64,000 bases of DNA from Clostridiales bacterium (GCA_004556455.1 SFGY01000001.1:177096-241095); one strand, 5' to 3'. Counted from the first letter of the stretch, positions 34,309 through 43,457 are shown. Numbers and translations: made by a program. Notes: generated by a model not told the origin, from the sequence alone.

Positions 34309-35352
34309 TCAGTCAGATGGCACAGATTCTATTGATTTTTCAGTTTCCTGATATAAGTCCTGCTTGCGCAGCTGATTCAGCGGGTTTTGGGCGACCGCTT
34401 TTTGCAGCATTTTATCGTTAATATGGGTATAAATCTCCGTGGTGGCGACCGATTCGTGTCCCAGGATCTGCTGCAGGCTGCGCAGGTCAACCTGACCGTA
34501 CTGATACATCAACGTTGCGGCAGTATGACGTAGTTTGTGTGCGGAATAGCGTTTGGGATCAAGCCCGGCTTTCAGCAAATATTTTTTGACGACATTTTCG
34601 ACGGCCCTCTGGGAAATGCGCCGCCCATTCCGGCTGATAAAGAGAGCATTCTCGTCCGGCTTTTTTCCGGGAACTCTCTCTTCCAGCCACTCTGTCAGAG
34701 CTTCGATGCATAGCTCGTTGAGGTAAACTGTGCGCTCTTTGTGGCCTTTGCCAATGACACTGAGGCGCTCGCCGCGAATATCATCGACATCGATACCAAC
34801 AAGTTCAGAAAGTCGCATGCCACAGTTTAAGAAGAGGGTCAGAATGCAGTAATCACGGGTTCCCAGGCGCGTGTCCTCGTCGGCAGCTGAGCGAAGCAGA
34901 GCAGTGCTTTCCTCCAGATCAAGAAATCTGGGGAGGGATTTCATCTGTTTTGGCGCTTCCAGCTCGGCCGTGGGGTTCGTGTCAATCACATGGACCTTGT
35001 TGCTGAGGAAGTTGAAAAAAGCTCGCAGAGAAGAGACCCGCCTGGCTCTTGCGGCTGGGCCATTATTTCGCTCCAGACTGAGCCAGGAGATAAAACGGTA
35101 GATATCGCCGAGTGTAACCTCGCGCAGCAGATTTTCGTCGATATCTTCGAGGTCGATGTCCGCCAGTTCTGTGTGGGCGGGACAAAGGCCCTTTGTCCTT
35201 TTATACCAGCGGAAAAAGAGGCGAAGATCATAATGATATTCACGCATGGTGGTTGCTGAGCGCTCGCGCACGCCGGAAAAGTAGCTGAGAAATTCATCCA
35301 GCCAATGGAAGCTATCGCTGACAGGTCTGGTATTTTCCCGATCCTGGCTCAA
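34309..35352 (-). CDS. Tyrosine recombinase, XerC/XerD-like
   Basis: A 347-residue site-specific recombinase. The N-terminal SAM-like core-binding domain (WLDEFLSYFSGVRERSATT, residues about 18-125) precedes the catalytic domain. Catalytic positions are visible: R in NCGMRLSELVGID, K in VIGKGHKERTVY, H-x-x-R in HKLRHTAATLMY, H in LGHESVATT and the tyrosine in EIYTHI. Spacing and length (slightly above 300) fit Xer proteins that resolve chromosome dimers. No integrase-type attachment site or phage gene is nearby, so a housekeeping role is more likely than mobile-element integration. Confidence 0.9.
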   Translation of the reverse strand: MSQDRENTRPVSDSFHWLDEFLSYFSGVRERSATTMREYHYDLRLFFRWYKRTKGLCPAHTELADIDLEDIDENLLREVTLGDIYRFISWLSLERNNGPAARARRVSSLRAFFNFLSNKVHVIDTNPTAELEAPKQMKSLPRFLDLEESTALLRSAADEDTRLGTRDYCILTLFLNCGMRLSELVGIDVDDIRGERLSVIGKGHKERTVYLNELCIEALTEWLEERVPGKKPDENALFISRNGRRISQRAVENVVKKYLLKAGLDPKRYSAHKLRHTAATLMYQYGQVDLRSLQQILGHESVATTEIYTHINDKMLQKAVAQNPLNQLRKQDLYQETEKSIESVPSD

Positions 35353-35723
35353 TTTTTATCCTTAACCTTTCATGATTCTGCCCGGCAGCAGAGACCTGAT
35401 CGCCGGGTTTTCATGGTCCGCAATTTGGCTGCAGCTCTTGCCAGCCAAGCCATTAACGCTCATTTTTAATTCATTATAACTGGAGCATGTTGCAAGCCCT
35501 TTACAGGAAGAGAAAACAGAGGCGAAGGGGCTTTTATGTTAAAATAATGAAGTACAGGCTGTTTTCGTTAAAGCGGCCTGCAGATCTGCGGGTACCGGTC
35601 GATTTTTTATTTCGCCCTGCAGCCCTGCAGGCATTCTTCAACTTTTATATCGGCCTGAGGGATCTGCGAGTGTCAGCGCAGTTTCGTGATGTGGACTGCA
35701 AGCCCTGTGAAAGGAGTTTTCTC
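35353..35723 (+). other. Structured GC-rich leader region upstream of asd
   Basis: A 371-base gap between divergent genes. It contains a near-palindrome CCTGCAGATCTGCGGG (35577-35594 area) and a doubled CTGCAG block (35619-35632 area), then a T-rich run. GGGTACCGG followed by TTCGCCC faintly recalls a T-box antiterminator but lacks the full conserved core, so I do not call one. The frame of asd is open from 35487, yet these 79 codons show no family similarity. Confidence 0.35.
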
Positions 35724-36809
35724 TTGAAAAGAAAGTTCAGAGTTGGAATTGTCGGGGCGACCGGCTATGTTGGGCAGCGTCTTGTGGCCTTGTTGGAAGA
35801 TCATCCCTGGTTTGAACTTGGGGCGTTGGCTGCGGGTATTCATTCAGCAGACAAGACCTACGCAGAAGCTGTCGAGGGACGCTGGAAGCTACCTGTACCG
35901 ATTCCGGTTAACGCCAGAGATTTACGTATTTTCCCGAGCGAGAGACTGCACGAATTTTGTGAAGAGCTGGATTTTGCCTTCTGTGCGGTCGATATGGAGA
36001 AAGAAGAACTGATCACTCTGGAAAGAAGCCTTGCTCTTGAGGAGATTCCGGTGATTTCAAACAATTCAGCACATCGCTGGACAAGCGATGTGCCCATGAT
36101 CATCCCCGAGGTCAATCCAGAACATCTGCAAATTCTGGAAGAGCAAAAAAAGCGCCTGGGAACCCATCGTGGCTTCATTGTCACCAAGCCGAACTGTTCT
36201 GTGCAAAGTTTTCTGCCTGCCCTCACGCCGCTCAGAGACCTTGGTCTTGAACAGGTTTTTGTCACGACCTTTCAAGCTGTTTCCGGAGCCGGGCGAAAAC
36301 TGGAGGAATGGCCGGAAATTCAGGGAAATGTTATCCCCTATATCAGTGGTGAAGAGGAGAAGACCGAGCTGGAGCCCCTGAAAATATGGGGAGAACTTAC
36401 GGAAGAGGGAATTCGTATGGCGGAAAAGCCGCTCTTTTCCGGACAGTGTACCCGAGTTCCCGTGCAGGAAGGACATCTTGCCATGGTTCTTGTGCGTTTC
36501 CGCAAGAACTGCGATGCCAATGAAATACTGCGACGCTGGCGCAACTGGTTGCCTTACCCCCAGAAAATCGATCTGCCTTCCGCACCCAAGCCTTTTTTAC
36601 GCTATCTGGAAGAAGATGACCGTCCGCAGCCCAAATTGGATGTGCTGTCTCGCAGGGGCATGGGGATCACCATCGGTAATCTGCGGGAAGATGCGATTTT
36701 GGATTATAAATTCACCTGCCTTTCACACAATACTTTGCGTGGAGCTGCCGGTGGGAGTATTCTCACTGCAGAACTTTTAGTTCATGACGGCTATATCAGT
36801 CATAAATAA
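35724..36809 (+). CDS. asd: Aspartate-semialdehyde dehydrogenase, archaeal/fungal type
   Basis: A 361-residue NADP-dependent enzyme making aspartate semialdehyde for lysine, threonine and methionine. It shows the Rossmann start FRVGIVGATGYVGQRLVALL, the catalytic cysteine in TKPNCSVQSF, FQAVSGAGRK and SHNTLRGAAGGSILTAELL at the end. The form matches the type described from archaea and fungi, which is also found in some Bacillota. TTG 35724 is chosen because AGGAG (35712-35716) lies seven bases upstream and the product then begins at the conserved fold. The LacI-type regulator begins 42 bases after its stop. Confidence 0.92.
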   Translation: MKRKFRVGIVGATGYVGQRLVALLEDHPWFELGALAAGIHSADKTYAEAVEGRWKLPVPIPVNARDLRIFPSERLHEFCEELDFAFCAVDMEKEELITLERSLALEEIPVISNNSAHRWTSDVPMIIPEVNPEHLQILEEQKKRLGTHRGFIVTKPNCSVQSFLPALTPLRDLGLEQVFVTTFQAVSGAGRKLEEWPEIQGNVIPYISGEEEKTELEPLKIWGELTEEGIRMAEKPLFSGQCTRVPVQEGHLAMVLVRFRKNCDANEILRRWRNWLPYPQKIDLPSAPKPFLRYLEEDDRPQPKLDVLSRRGMGITIGNLREDAILDYKFTCLSHNTLRGAAGGSILTAELLVHDGYISHK

Positions 36810-36851
36810 ACTCTGCTTTTTACGTTTGAAAGCCGGGAAAGAGAAGATTGC

Positions 36852-37853
36852 ATGATTACCATTAAAGATATTGCCAAAGAAGCCGGCGTGTCTTATGCCA
36901 CAGTCTCCCGCGCGCTCAATCAGCGCAGCGATGTCAACGAAAAAACACGCAGGCGAATTCTGGAACTGGCTGAAAAGATGGGCTATCAGCCTAATATGAT
37001 TGCCCGTTCACTGGTGAACCGTAAAACAAATATTATTGCCTTGATCGTTCCCGACGTCTCAAATCCTTATTTTGCCGATATTTCCCGAGCTGTGAGTGAA
37101 GCGGCCCAAGTTGACGGCTATACCACCATGGTCTGCAATACCGGCTGGGATCCCAAAAAAGAGCAGGAAATGCTTCACCTGATGGAAGAGCAGCGGGTGG
37201 CTGGGGTCATCATCAAACCAACGGCCTTTTACAAGCCAGGAACCTTCGAGAGCATACGCATCCCGCTGGTCGTCCTCTGGCATCCCACAGACGATAAATG
37301 CAGTTACATCGAGATCAATCACCGTAAAGGCGCGGCACTGGCCACCGAGCATCTGATTTCCAGGGGCTTTCGCCGCATTGCCTACCTGGGTGGCCAGGGC
37401 ACCTCTCCAGCCAACCAGATTCGCCAGATGAGCTGGCAGGAATGTCTGGAAAAACATAATCTGCCGGTTTTTCCTGAATATATCACGCAGGGCGGCTTTG
37501 ATTTCCGCAGCGGTTACGAGCGCATTGAAGCCCTCGCGCGAAAGGGGAGTATGCCCGACGCCGTATTCTGTGGCAACGATTACATCGCCTTAGGTGTCCT
37601 CGAATATGCGCGCGAGCACCATCTCGATTGCCCGGAGAAATTCGGTATTGTTGGCTACGACGACATCTATTTTGCCTCACTGCCTATGATTCGTCTCACC
37701 ACAGTGCGTCAACCGCGCGATCTGCTTGGACGCAAGGCAGTGGAACTCCTGAATGCCGGCATAGCTGCGCAGGAAGAGGGAAGTGAAGGGAAGAAGCAGC
37801 AAAAGATGGAGAATATCCTGATTGATCCGGTGCTCATGCAACGGGACAGCTGA
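36852..37853 (+). CDS. LacI/GalR-family transcriptional regulator
   Basis: A 333-residue repressor. The DNA-binding head is ITIKDIAKEAGVSYATVSRALN (residues 2-23) plus the hinge helix MIARSLVNRKT. The periplasmic-binding-like sensor domain contains IALIVPDVSNPYFADI, RRIAYLGGQGTSP, DAVFCGNDYIALGVLEYA and GIVGYDDIYFASLPMIRLTTV. Effector unknown. The two following genes encode a ThrE-like exporter; the one preceding is asd, so a link to amino-acid metabolism is possible but would be unusual for this family. Confidence 0.92.
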   Translation: MITIKDIAKEAGVSYATVSRALNQRSDVNEKTRRRILELAEKMGYQPNMIARSLVNRKTNIIALIVPDVSNPYFADISRAVSEAAQVDGYTTMVCNTGWDPKKEQEMLHLMEEQRVAGVIIKPTAFYKPGTFESIRIPLVVLWHPTDDKCSYIEINHRKGAALATEHLISRGFRRIAYLGGQGTSPANQIRQMSWQECLEKHNLPVFPEYITQGGFDFRSGYERIEALARKGSMPDAVFCGNDYIALGVLEYAREHHLDCPEKFGIVGYDDIYFASLPMIRLTTVRQPRDLLGRKAVELLNAGIAAQEEGSEGKKQQKMENILIDPVLMQRDS

Positions 37854-37883
37854 TAGATCACACAAAGGAAAAGGCAGAAAGAC

Positions 37884-38720
37884 GTGAGCGAAGTGAGCCA
37901 AAACAGTGAGAGCATCAGTGCAGCTCGTGAACAGGAGAACTCGATCAGTCCGGAACTTTTTGATGAGCAACTTTTGAAACTCGTCATTACTCTGGGTCAT
38001 TGTCTCCAAAAATGTGCCGCGGAAACCTATCGCGTGGAGGAGAGTTGCAGTTATTTGCTTAACGCGTACGGCTGTACGGATGTTGAGGTTTTTGCGGTGG
38101 CCAATTATATTTCTCTGGCTTTCACAGGACCCAGCGGAAAAGAATTCTCGGCACAGAAACGTTTGCACATGAGGAGTGATAATTTACGTAAAATTGACCT
38201 TCTGAATGCAAAAACCCGGCAAATTTGTGAGTTAAAGCCCTCCCCTGAACAGGCCTTAAAAGAAATTGAAGCCATTGATGCTCTTCCTTCCTACTCTTTT
38301 CCCGCGCAAGTCCTGATCTGTGGTCTTGTCGGTTTCGGTTTTACCTTTCTGCTCAAAGGCAGTCTGGCGGCCTGTACCTATGCCTTTGGCATTGATGTCG
38401 TTCTGCGCCTTCTTCTTGAGCTATTTTACAAAGAGCAGACCAACCGTATTTTTGTGAACATTATCGGCGGCATGATCGTGACCTTTCTGGCCTGGCCCTG
38501 CCGTTATCTGGGGCTTGCAGACGAAATGAATTACATCGTTGCCGGCTCTTTTATGTATCTTTTCCCGGGCATCGCCCTCATGAACAGCATACGCGATATC
38601 ATTGCTTCAGATTATCTCGCCGGACTGACCAAGTTACTCGAAACAATTCTTGTGGCCATGAGTATCGCCATCGGATCCGGTCTCGCCCTCAGTCTCTTGA
38701 ATCACTGGGGCGGCATGTAA
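37884..38720 (+). CDS. Threonine/serine exporter, ThrE N-terminal half (DUF1212)
   Basis: A 278-residue protein. The hydrophilic part LGHCLQKCAAETYRVEESC and CTDVEVFAVANYISLAF is diagnostic of the ThrE N-terminal domain (PF06738). About five membrane spans follow from residue 135 (AQVLICGLVGFGFTFLLKG onward) with SGLALSLLNHWGG at the end. The start codon is GTG 37884. In Bacillota ThrE is usually split in two; the partner lies 21 bases downstream. It would export threonine or serine driven by the proton gradient. Confidence 0.9.
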   Translation: MSEVSQNSESISAAREQENSISPELFDEQLLKLVITLGHCLQKCAAETYRVEESCSYLLNAYGCTDVEVFAVANYISLAFTGPSGKEFSAQKRLHMRSDNLRKIDLLNAKTRQICELKPSPEQALKEIEAIDALPSYSFPAQVLICGLVGFGFTFLLKGSLAACTYAFGIDVVLRLLLELFYKEQTNRIFVNIIGGMIVTFLAWPCRYLGLADEMNYIVAGSFMYLFPGIALMNSIRDIIASDYLAGLTKLLETILVAMSIAIGSGLALSLLNHWGGM

Positions 38721-38741
38721 GGCAGGGAGGAGGGAAGAAGC

Positions 38742-39212
38742 ATGTTTATCCTACAAGCTGCCATCGCCGCCTTTATAGCTTCACTCGCTTATGCCATGGT
38801 TTTTGAACTGCGCGGAAAGACCTTATTTCTGACCAGCCTCGGCGGAGCCATTTCCTGGGTCGGCTATAAGCTCATCCTTCTCATACCTGATGTACACTAC
38901 TTGCTGCCCTTTTTGATTGGAACCATCCTCAGCTCCATTTATGCTGAAGTCATGGCCCGCCTGCTCAAAAAACCCGCAACTGTCTTTTTGATTGTCGCCA
39001 TGCTGCCTCTGGTCCCGGGACAGGGCATCTACGAAACCATGGTCGCTTTTGTGACCGGAAACAACTCCCTGGGTGCCAGGATCGGAGGCCAGACTCTGGC
39101 CATTACGGCGACGCTGGCCATTGGCATGCTGATGACCTCCACCATATTTCGACTCGTGATGAAATTAAACCGGCATGTCAGTCAGTGGGAACACAGCAAG
39201 AAAATCCGCTGA
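38742..39212 (+). CDS. Threonine/serine exporter, ThrE C-terminal half (DUF3815)
   Basis: A 156-residue membrane protein with about four to five spans. LTSLGGAISWVGYKLILL, VMARLLKKPATVFLIVAMLPLVPGQGIYETM and LAITATLAIGMLMTS match the ThrE2/DUF3815 domain (PF12821), including the conserved PLVPG motif. It completes the split exporter with the preceding gene. The ribosome-binding site GGGAGGAGGG precedes ATG 38742. Confidence 0.9.
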   Translation: MFILQAAIAAFIASLAYAMVFELRGKTLFLTSLGGAISWVGYKLILLIPDVHYLLPFLIGTILSSIYAEVMARLLKKPATVFLIVAMLPLVPGQGIYETMVAFVTGNNSLGARIGGQTLAITATLAIGMLMTSTIFRLVMKLNRHVSQWEHSKKIR

Positions 39213-39262
39213 GCTCGATCTGGCTTAATAGCATAAAAATTCAGAGGAGGGGGGAACCGTAT

Positions 39263-39739
39263 ATGTTTAGAGACATACGCAAAAAGAAAAATAAAATGAG
39301 TGCAGAACTCACAAATAAACTTCTCAAAGAAACCAGGATAGGGATTCTCGCCGTAAATGGAGATGAAGGCTATCCTTATGCCTTGCCCATAAATTTTCTT
39401 TATGATGAGGCCAGACAAAAAATATTTTTTCACGGAGCCAAGAGGGGACATAAATATGATGCTTTAAAGCGATCTGAGAAAGTTTGCTTTAGTGTATATG
39501 GTCAGGAAATGGTTAAAGAAGAAGCATGGGCGCCCTTTGTGCAGAGCGCCGTCATTTTTGGCCGCTGTCATTTAATGGAAAACACGGAGCAAGCGCTGGA
39601 AGTTTTGAAACAATTCGCGCTGAAATATTACCCGAACGAGAAAATGGTGATGGATGAAATAGACGCGTCGAGAAATGCAGTCCAACTCTTTGAAATAGAT
39701 ATCGAACAACTCAGCGGCAAAGAAGTTCAGGAAAAATAA
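39263..39739 (+). CDS. Pyridoxamine 5'-phosphate oxidase-fold flavoprotein (NimA-like)
   Basis: A 158-residue split-barrel flavin-binding protein. ILAVNGDEGYPYALPINFLYDEARQKIFFHGAKRGHKYDAL spans the FMN-binding strands seen in the 5-nitroimidazole-resistance (Nim) related group; VQSAVIFGRCHL follows. The start is ATG 39263 with GAGGAGGGGGG upstream; the longer frame from 39185 would overlap the ThrE gene. The substrate is unknown; such proteins are common in anaerobes as low-specificity flavin reductases. Confidence 0.85.
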   Translation: MFRDIRKKKNKMSAELTNKLLKETRIGILAVNGDEGYPYALPINFLYDEARQKIFFHGAKRGHKYDALKRSEKVCFSVYGQEMVKEEAWAPFVQSAVIFGRCHLMENTEQALEVLKQFALKYYPNEKMVMDEIDASRNAVQLFEIDIEQLSGKEVQEK

Positions 39740-39780
39740 GTGTACGATTTAAACATCGAATCCGTCGTGAGGTGAGGCTC

Positions 39781-41934
39781 GTGATTTTCGCAGAATGGGA
39801 AAAACTCGGCAGAAAGAACATCTTATTCCTGACCTTTATATGCCTCCTGCTTGCCTGCTGGTTTCTGAGCGAAATCCTCTACCTCACCCCACAGGACAAA
39901 GCTTATCGCAGCGGGATATCCCGTAACAAAGAACTTGAAGAGCGCTATTCCCGATTGAGAGAGCAGTGGGTTAATCGTGAGAAACAAGCAGGGGCGAAGG
40001 GGAACAGTGTTCTTTTCCAGAACACTCCAATGGAGCGAAGACGTTTGCAAGACGAGCAAGCAGCCTATAAAACGCTTCTTGAAAATGTTGCAGAAATACA
40101 TCCGGATTATCGCTGGCAGGGTATCCTGGCCAGTCCTTTTCCTTTTATTCTACAAATACTCCTGGCATTTTTTCTCTGTGAACGACTTTTTTTACGGGAA
40201 CGCGGAAATGGCTTTATTTGCCTGATCAGGAGCAGTGCCTGCAGACCTGTTAAACGCTTTGTCCTGCGTGCAGTGTTTTTATTCTTTCTGTTCATTTTTC
40301 TGAGCCTCATCACTTATCTCTTTCCATTATTGATCGAGAGAGTGATGAGAGGTCCACTTAATAATATTAAGGCACAAGCTCTGCCTGCTTTGATGGATTT
40401 AGACCGGAATATGAGTAAAAACGAGCTGTTTTCTCTGCTCTTCTGGACCAGAAGCATTGCTTCGCTGGGCTTTGCGCTGAGCTTCACCTTTGTGAATATC
40501 TTCGCTCGCAATGTTTTGCTTTCCGCCTTTCTGCTTTTCCTTTACGGAAGCGCTTCCTTTATTTTACTGCGCAGCATCTCCCTCAATTCGCGTTATCTCA
40601 TTTGGCGCTACCTTAATCCGGCCTGGATTTTTTTCTTTTTCTCTGAGCTTCCTCAGAATGTCCGCTTGTGCATGTTTGACAGAGTGATCCCTTCCGAAAT
40701 TCTGGCCTTTGCTTTCTGGATCGGGATGGATATCCTGTTGCTTTGGGGAATCTTCTGTTGTTATGAAAAAGATCCGCTTCATAAGAGAAGACGATTTTTT
40801 CGGGCACTCGTTTACAGCCGGAAATCTTTTTATAAAGCGAGCGGCTGTACTCAGGCAGGAAAGAGGTGGAAAAAGCTTTTACCGCGCATGGGCGAGGGGA
40901 GAAGGATCGCATTTTCCGCCTCGATGATCTGTTTCATCATTTGTTTTATAGCTGTTTTTGCCTATCAGTCGATGAGCTACACACATCTGGCTTCGCCGCA
41001 GGAAAAGAGTCTGGAAAGCCTCTATGCAGAATATGGAGGTCATATTATTGGAGAAAGAAAAGCCCGGCTTGAAAAAATCGACCGGGAATATGACAGCAGG
41101 CAGGATGAGATTGAAGCTCTGCGAGCAAAGCAGGAGACTGAAAAGGATATGACAAAGCGGGAAGAAATTTTTCTTGAAATAGAGACGCTGGTCGATCAAA
41201 GTCTGCCTTCGGCAGATTTCTATCCCATCCTTGAGCGCTATCGGCAACTTAAGAATAAGGGGGGAGAATATTTAGTCTATGAAAAACCATATCAGCTTCT
41301 ACTTGGACTGGAAAACAGTTCTCTGCAAGCCCAGGATTATCTTCTTTATACAGCCGCTCTGGTACTGATTCTGCTGATCGCCTTTTCCCCTGATTTTGAA
41401 AGTTCCCACTTGGAATTGTATCGCTGCCTGAGTGGAGGCCGAGAAAAATTTATCCGCTCAAAACTTCACATCCTTGCCGCTATCATTGTCTTTCTTAATG
41501 CGGTTATTTTTCTTTCTCGCCTTTACAAATTGAGGCGTGTATTCCCGATGCAGACCCTTGCGCCCCATTTGATCAACATATCTGATCATCTTACCCTGCC
41601 CATCAGCACAGGCTGCGCATTGATATTGCAGGCTCTTTTTTCCTGTCTGCTGGGCTATACTTTTTCACTGTTCATCCTGCTTACGTTCTTCCAGAGAAAT
41701 CGGCTGATGAGCCTTGCGTTTGGCTTTATCCTGATGCTTTCGCCATTCTTGCTCTATCGTCTGGGGGCAACGCACATATCCCTGTTTTCGCTGCTCTGCG
41801 GGAGCGCCATGGAAGAGCCGAAGAGGGCCGGTATCATGCTTGCACTTCTCCTTCTGATAATGATTCTTCTGCGCTGCTGGCTTATTATTTCCTGGAGGGA
41901 GGGCGGAGTGAAGCTCCTAAACAAAAATGTCTGA
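39781..41934 (+). CDS. Double-length ABC transporter permease
   Basis: A 717-residue membrane protein built as two halves. The first (residues 1-360) begins MIFAEWEKLGRKNILFLTF, has an extracytoplasmic loop rich in charge and about five spans. The second begins near residue 375 with a basic stretch, a span (FSASMICFIICFIAVFAYQ), another charged extracytoplasmic domain (coiled-coil-like, residues 405-510) and about five spans. The repeat of one span, loop, five spans suggests a fused tandem of two ABC-2 permeases. GTG 39781 has GAGGTG six bases upstream; GTG 39772 is an alternative. It overlaps the ATPase gene by eight bases. Confidence 0.85.
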   Translation: MIFAEWEKLGRKNILFLTFICLLLACWFLSEILYLTPQDKAYRSGISRNKELEERYSRLREQWVNREKQAGAKGNSVLFQNTPMERRRLQDEQAAYKTLLENVAEIHPDYRWQGILASPFPFILQILLAFFLCERLFLRERGNGFICLIRSSACRPVKRFVLRAVFLFFLFIFLSLITYLFPLLIERVMRGPLNNIKAQALPALMDLDRNMSKNELFSLLFWTRSIASLGFALSFTFVNIFARNVLLSAFLLFLYGSASFILLRSISLNSRYLIWRYLNPAWIFFFFSELPQNVRLCMFDRVIPSEILAFAFWIGMDILLLWGIFCCYEKDPLHKRRRFFRALVYSRKSFYKASGCTQAGKRWKKLLPRMGEGRRIAFSASMICFIICFIAVFAYQSMSYTHLASPQEKSLESLYAEYGGHIIGERKARLEKIDREYDSRQDEIEALRAKQETEKDMTKREEIFLEIETLVDQSLPSADFYPILERYRQLKNKGGEYLVYEKPYQLLLGLENSSLQAQDYLLYTAALVLILLIAFSPDFESSHLELYRCLSGGREKFIRSKLHILAAIIVFLNAVIFLSRLYKLRRVFPMQTLAPHLINISDHLTLPISTGCALILQALFSCLLGYTFSLFILLTFFQRNRLMSLAFGFILMLSPFLLYRLGATHISLFSLLCGSAMEEPKRAGIMLALLLLIMILLRCWLIISWREGGVKLLNKNV

Positions 41935-42796
41935 ACTTAAAATCGTTCAATTAACGCAATGCTACGGTGCAGTCAGAGCATTAAACGCCATTCAGCTGAC
42001 ACTCCATCCCGGCATCACCGGTATGATGGGCAACAACGGAGCGGGAAAATCCACGCTGCTTCGTGTGCTGGCAAGCCTGCTCAGGCCCACTTCCGGTAAG
42101 GTTTATCTTAACGGTGAGGATATCTTCAAAATGGGAAAAAAGTACCGCCGCCTTCTCGGCTATATGCCCCAGCAACAGCAGGCCTATCGAGGCTTGAGTG
42201 TTTATCAGTTTTTGGAGTACATCTCAGTCCTGAAGGAACTGTCGCGCTCAAAAGCCTTAGCCCGTATTGAAGAATTGCTGCAGCAATTTCATCTTGAGGA
42301 GCAGCAGCACAAATTCTGTGAAGACCTTTCCGGAGGTATGCGCCAGCGCCTCCTGCTCGCAGCAGCCCTGCTCAACGACCCGCTGATCCTGATTCTTGAT
42401 GAGCCGACAGCTGGTCTTGATCCTATTGAACGAGCCAGTCTCCGGGAAGCTCTGGTTCAATTGGCTCCCGATAAAATCAGCATTCTGGCAACCCATATCG
42501 TCTCAGATATTGAATTTATTGCTCAAAGACTTGTTTTCATGGAAAAAGGTGATATTAAAGCAGAAGGAGAACAGGGCAAGCTGCTCTCATCCTGCCCCTG
42601 CTTTATCTCCTCAAGGAGTGAAGCTGAACTTCGCAGGCTGGACCCTCAGTTAAAGCTGGTGAACATCTCCTACCAGAATGGTCAGAGACTCTGCCGCTTT
42701 ATTTCACACTCACAGCGCCTGCTGCCAGATCAGGATATTCATAGAGTTCCAGCTGGACTGGATGATCTTTACCTTGATCTTCTCTCCGCTAAATAA
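41927..42796 (+). CDS. ABC transporter ATP-binding protein
   Basis: A 289-residue ATPase: Walker A GNNGAGKSTLLR, Q-loop MPQQQQAYRGLS, signature DLSGGMRQRLLLA, Walker B LILILDEPTAGLDPIE and H-loop ILATHIVSDIE. A C-terminal region of about 70 residues follows the ATPase core. It overlaps the double-length permease gene by eight bases, indicating translational coupling, and must power that transporter. The genes for two small secreted proteins and a lipoprotein follow. Confidence 0.92.
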   Translation: MSELKIVQLTQCYGAVRALNAIQLTLHPGITGMMGNNGAGKSTLLRVLASLLRPTSGKVYLNGEDIFKMGKKYRRLLGYMPQQQQAYRGLSVYQFLEYISVLKELSRSKALARIEELLQQFHLEEQQHKFCEDLSGGMRQRLLLAAALLNDPLILILDEPTAGLDPIERASLREALVQLAPDKISILATHIVSDIEFIAQRLVFMEKGDIKAEGEQGKLLSSCPCFISSRSEAELRRLDPQLKLVNISYQNGQRLCRFISHSQRLLPDQDIHRVPAGLDDLYLDLLSAK

Positions 42797-42855
42797 AAAT
42801 ATGTTTTATCAGAGCAATGATAAAAAAAAGAAAATTGGAATACTTTTTGATATGA

Positions 42856-42884
42856 TTGACTTATTATTATTTATGATATATTAT
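42856..42884 (+). promoter_or_regulatory. Strong sigma-A promoter for small secreted protein gene
   Basis: TTGACT (42856-42861) and TATTAT (42879-42884) are separated by 17 bases; each box matches five of six consensus bases, in a very AT-rich setting. Transcription would start near 42891, giving a leader of about 200 bases before ATG 43092. Confidence 0.75.
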
Positions 42885-42890
42885 AAATCT

Positions 42891-43091
42891 TAATAGAAGA
42901 GGAGGTGATTGCGAGGAGGTTAAAGACGCATCTGTAAGACAGATGCAGAAGTTAATTGGTCTTAGAGGAATGATTTTCTCACGTATTCCAGAAGCCTGTG
43001 AAAAACAAGTTTGTTGTCAAAATTATTATTTGAAGAAACGGACACTGCTTTGAAAGCCTGTTATTTCAGACAGGAGGAAGTGAGGATTATT
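42891..43091 (+). promoter_or_regulatory. Leader of the first small secreted protein gene
   Basis: About 200 bases between the promoter and ATG 43092. It holds two ribosome-binding-like blocks (GAGGAGGTG at 42899-42907 and GAGGAGG at 42913-42919) with no long gene after them. A perfect 8-bp hairpin GCATCTGT/ACAGATGC follows (42928-42935 and 42939-42946). A 36-codon frame (42943-43053) is possible but weak. Confidence 0.45.
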
Positions 43092-43457
43092 ATGAAAAGA
43101 CTTATCATTGTTATTTCTAGCCTATTAGTGTTTTTCCTTTTGACCGTTACGGTTTGCGCGGCTTATCAAAATTTTTATGTTGCCGGTGGCAATTGCATCG
43201 CCCAATTAACCAAATACCCTGGTAAGGCCATGGCTTCGACTATCGGGGCTACTCCTGATTACTATTGTTATGCAGAAGTGAAGCTGTATTATGTATGCAA
43301 TGGGAAATATAACGATTTAACGGAATCCCGAGGAGACTATCGTGAAGTTTTCGTCACAGCTGTTGCACCCTGCTCATCTGGAGCTCGTCAGGCGCATTCT
43401 ACTCACCGCTGCTACGCACCAAATGGACAGAACAATGGCGTGAATCTGAGTGAATAA
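43092..43457 (+). CDS. Small secreted protein, paralogue of 44928 product
   Basis: A 121-residue protein with a signal peptide (MKRLIIVISSLLVFFLLTVTV then CAAYQNF). The mature part of about 97 residues starts AYQNFYVAGG and includes STIGATPDYYCYAEVKLYY, RGDYREVFVTAVAP and STHRCYAPNGQNN. The same blocks occur in the protein at 44928. It has several cysteines and a Tyr-rich beta-type pattern. No family was recognised. ATG 43092 has GTGAGG six bases upstream. Beside a dedicated ABC transporter, a bacteriocin-like or signalling role is possible but unproven. Confidence 0.82.
   Translation: MKRLIIVISSLLVFFLLTVTVCAAYQNFYVAGGNCIAQLTKYPGKAMASTIGATPDYYCYAEVKLYYVCNGKYNDLTESRGDYREVFVTAVAPCSSGARQAHSTHRCYAPNGQNNGVNLSE

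Noticed and set aside
34309..35352. Tyrosine recombinase as integrase of a mobile element
   Set aside because: No phage, conjugation or attachment-site signals nearby; domain layout fits a Xer-type housekeeping recombinase.
35575..35640. T-box-like antiterminator upstream of asd
   Set aside because: Only GGGTACCGG and TTCGCCC resemble it; the full conserved core and stem I features are missing.
35487..35723. In-frame N-terminal extension of asd (79 codons)
   Set aside because: TTG 35724 has an ideal ribosome-binding site and matches the family start; the extension has no similarity to known sequences.
42804..42825. TTTTATCA/TGATAAAA hairpin after the ABC ATPase gene as a terminator
   Set aside because: The stem is entirely AT-rich and is followed by A residues, not T residues, on the plus strand.
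42943..43053. 36-codon frame that could be a leader peptide
   Set aside because: No well-placed ribosome-binding site and no recognisable features; mentioned only as part of the leader finding.
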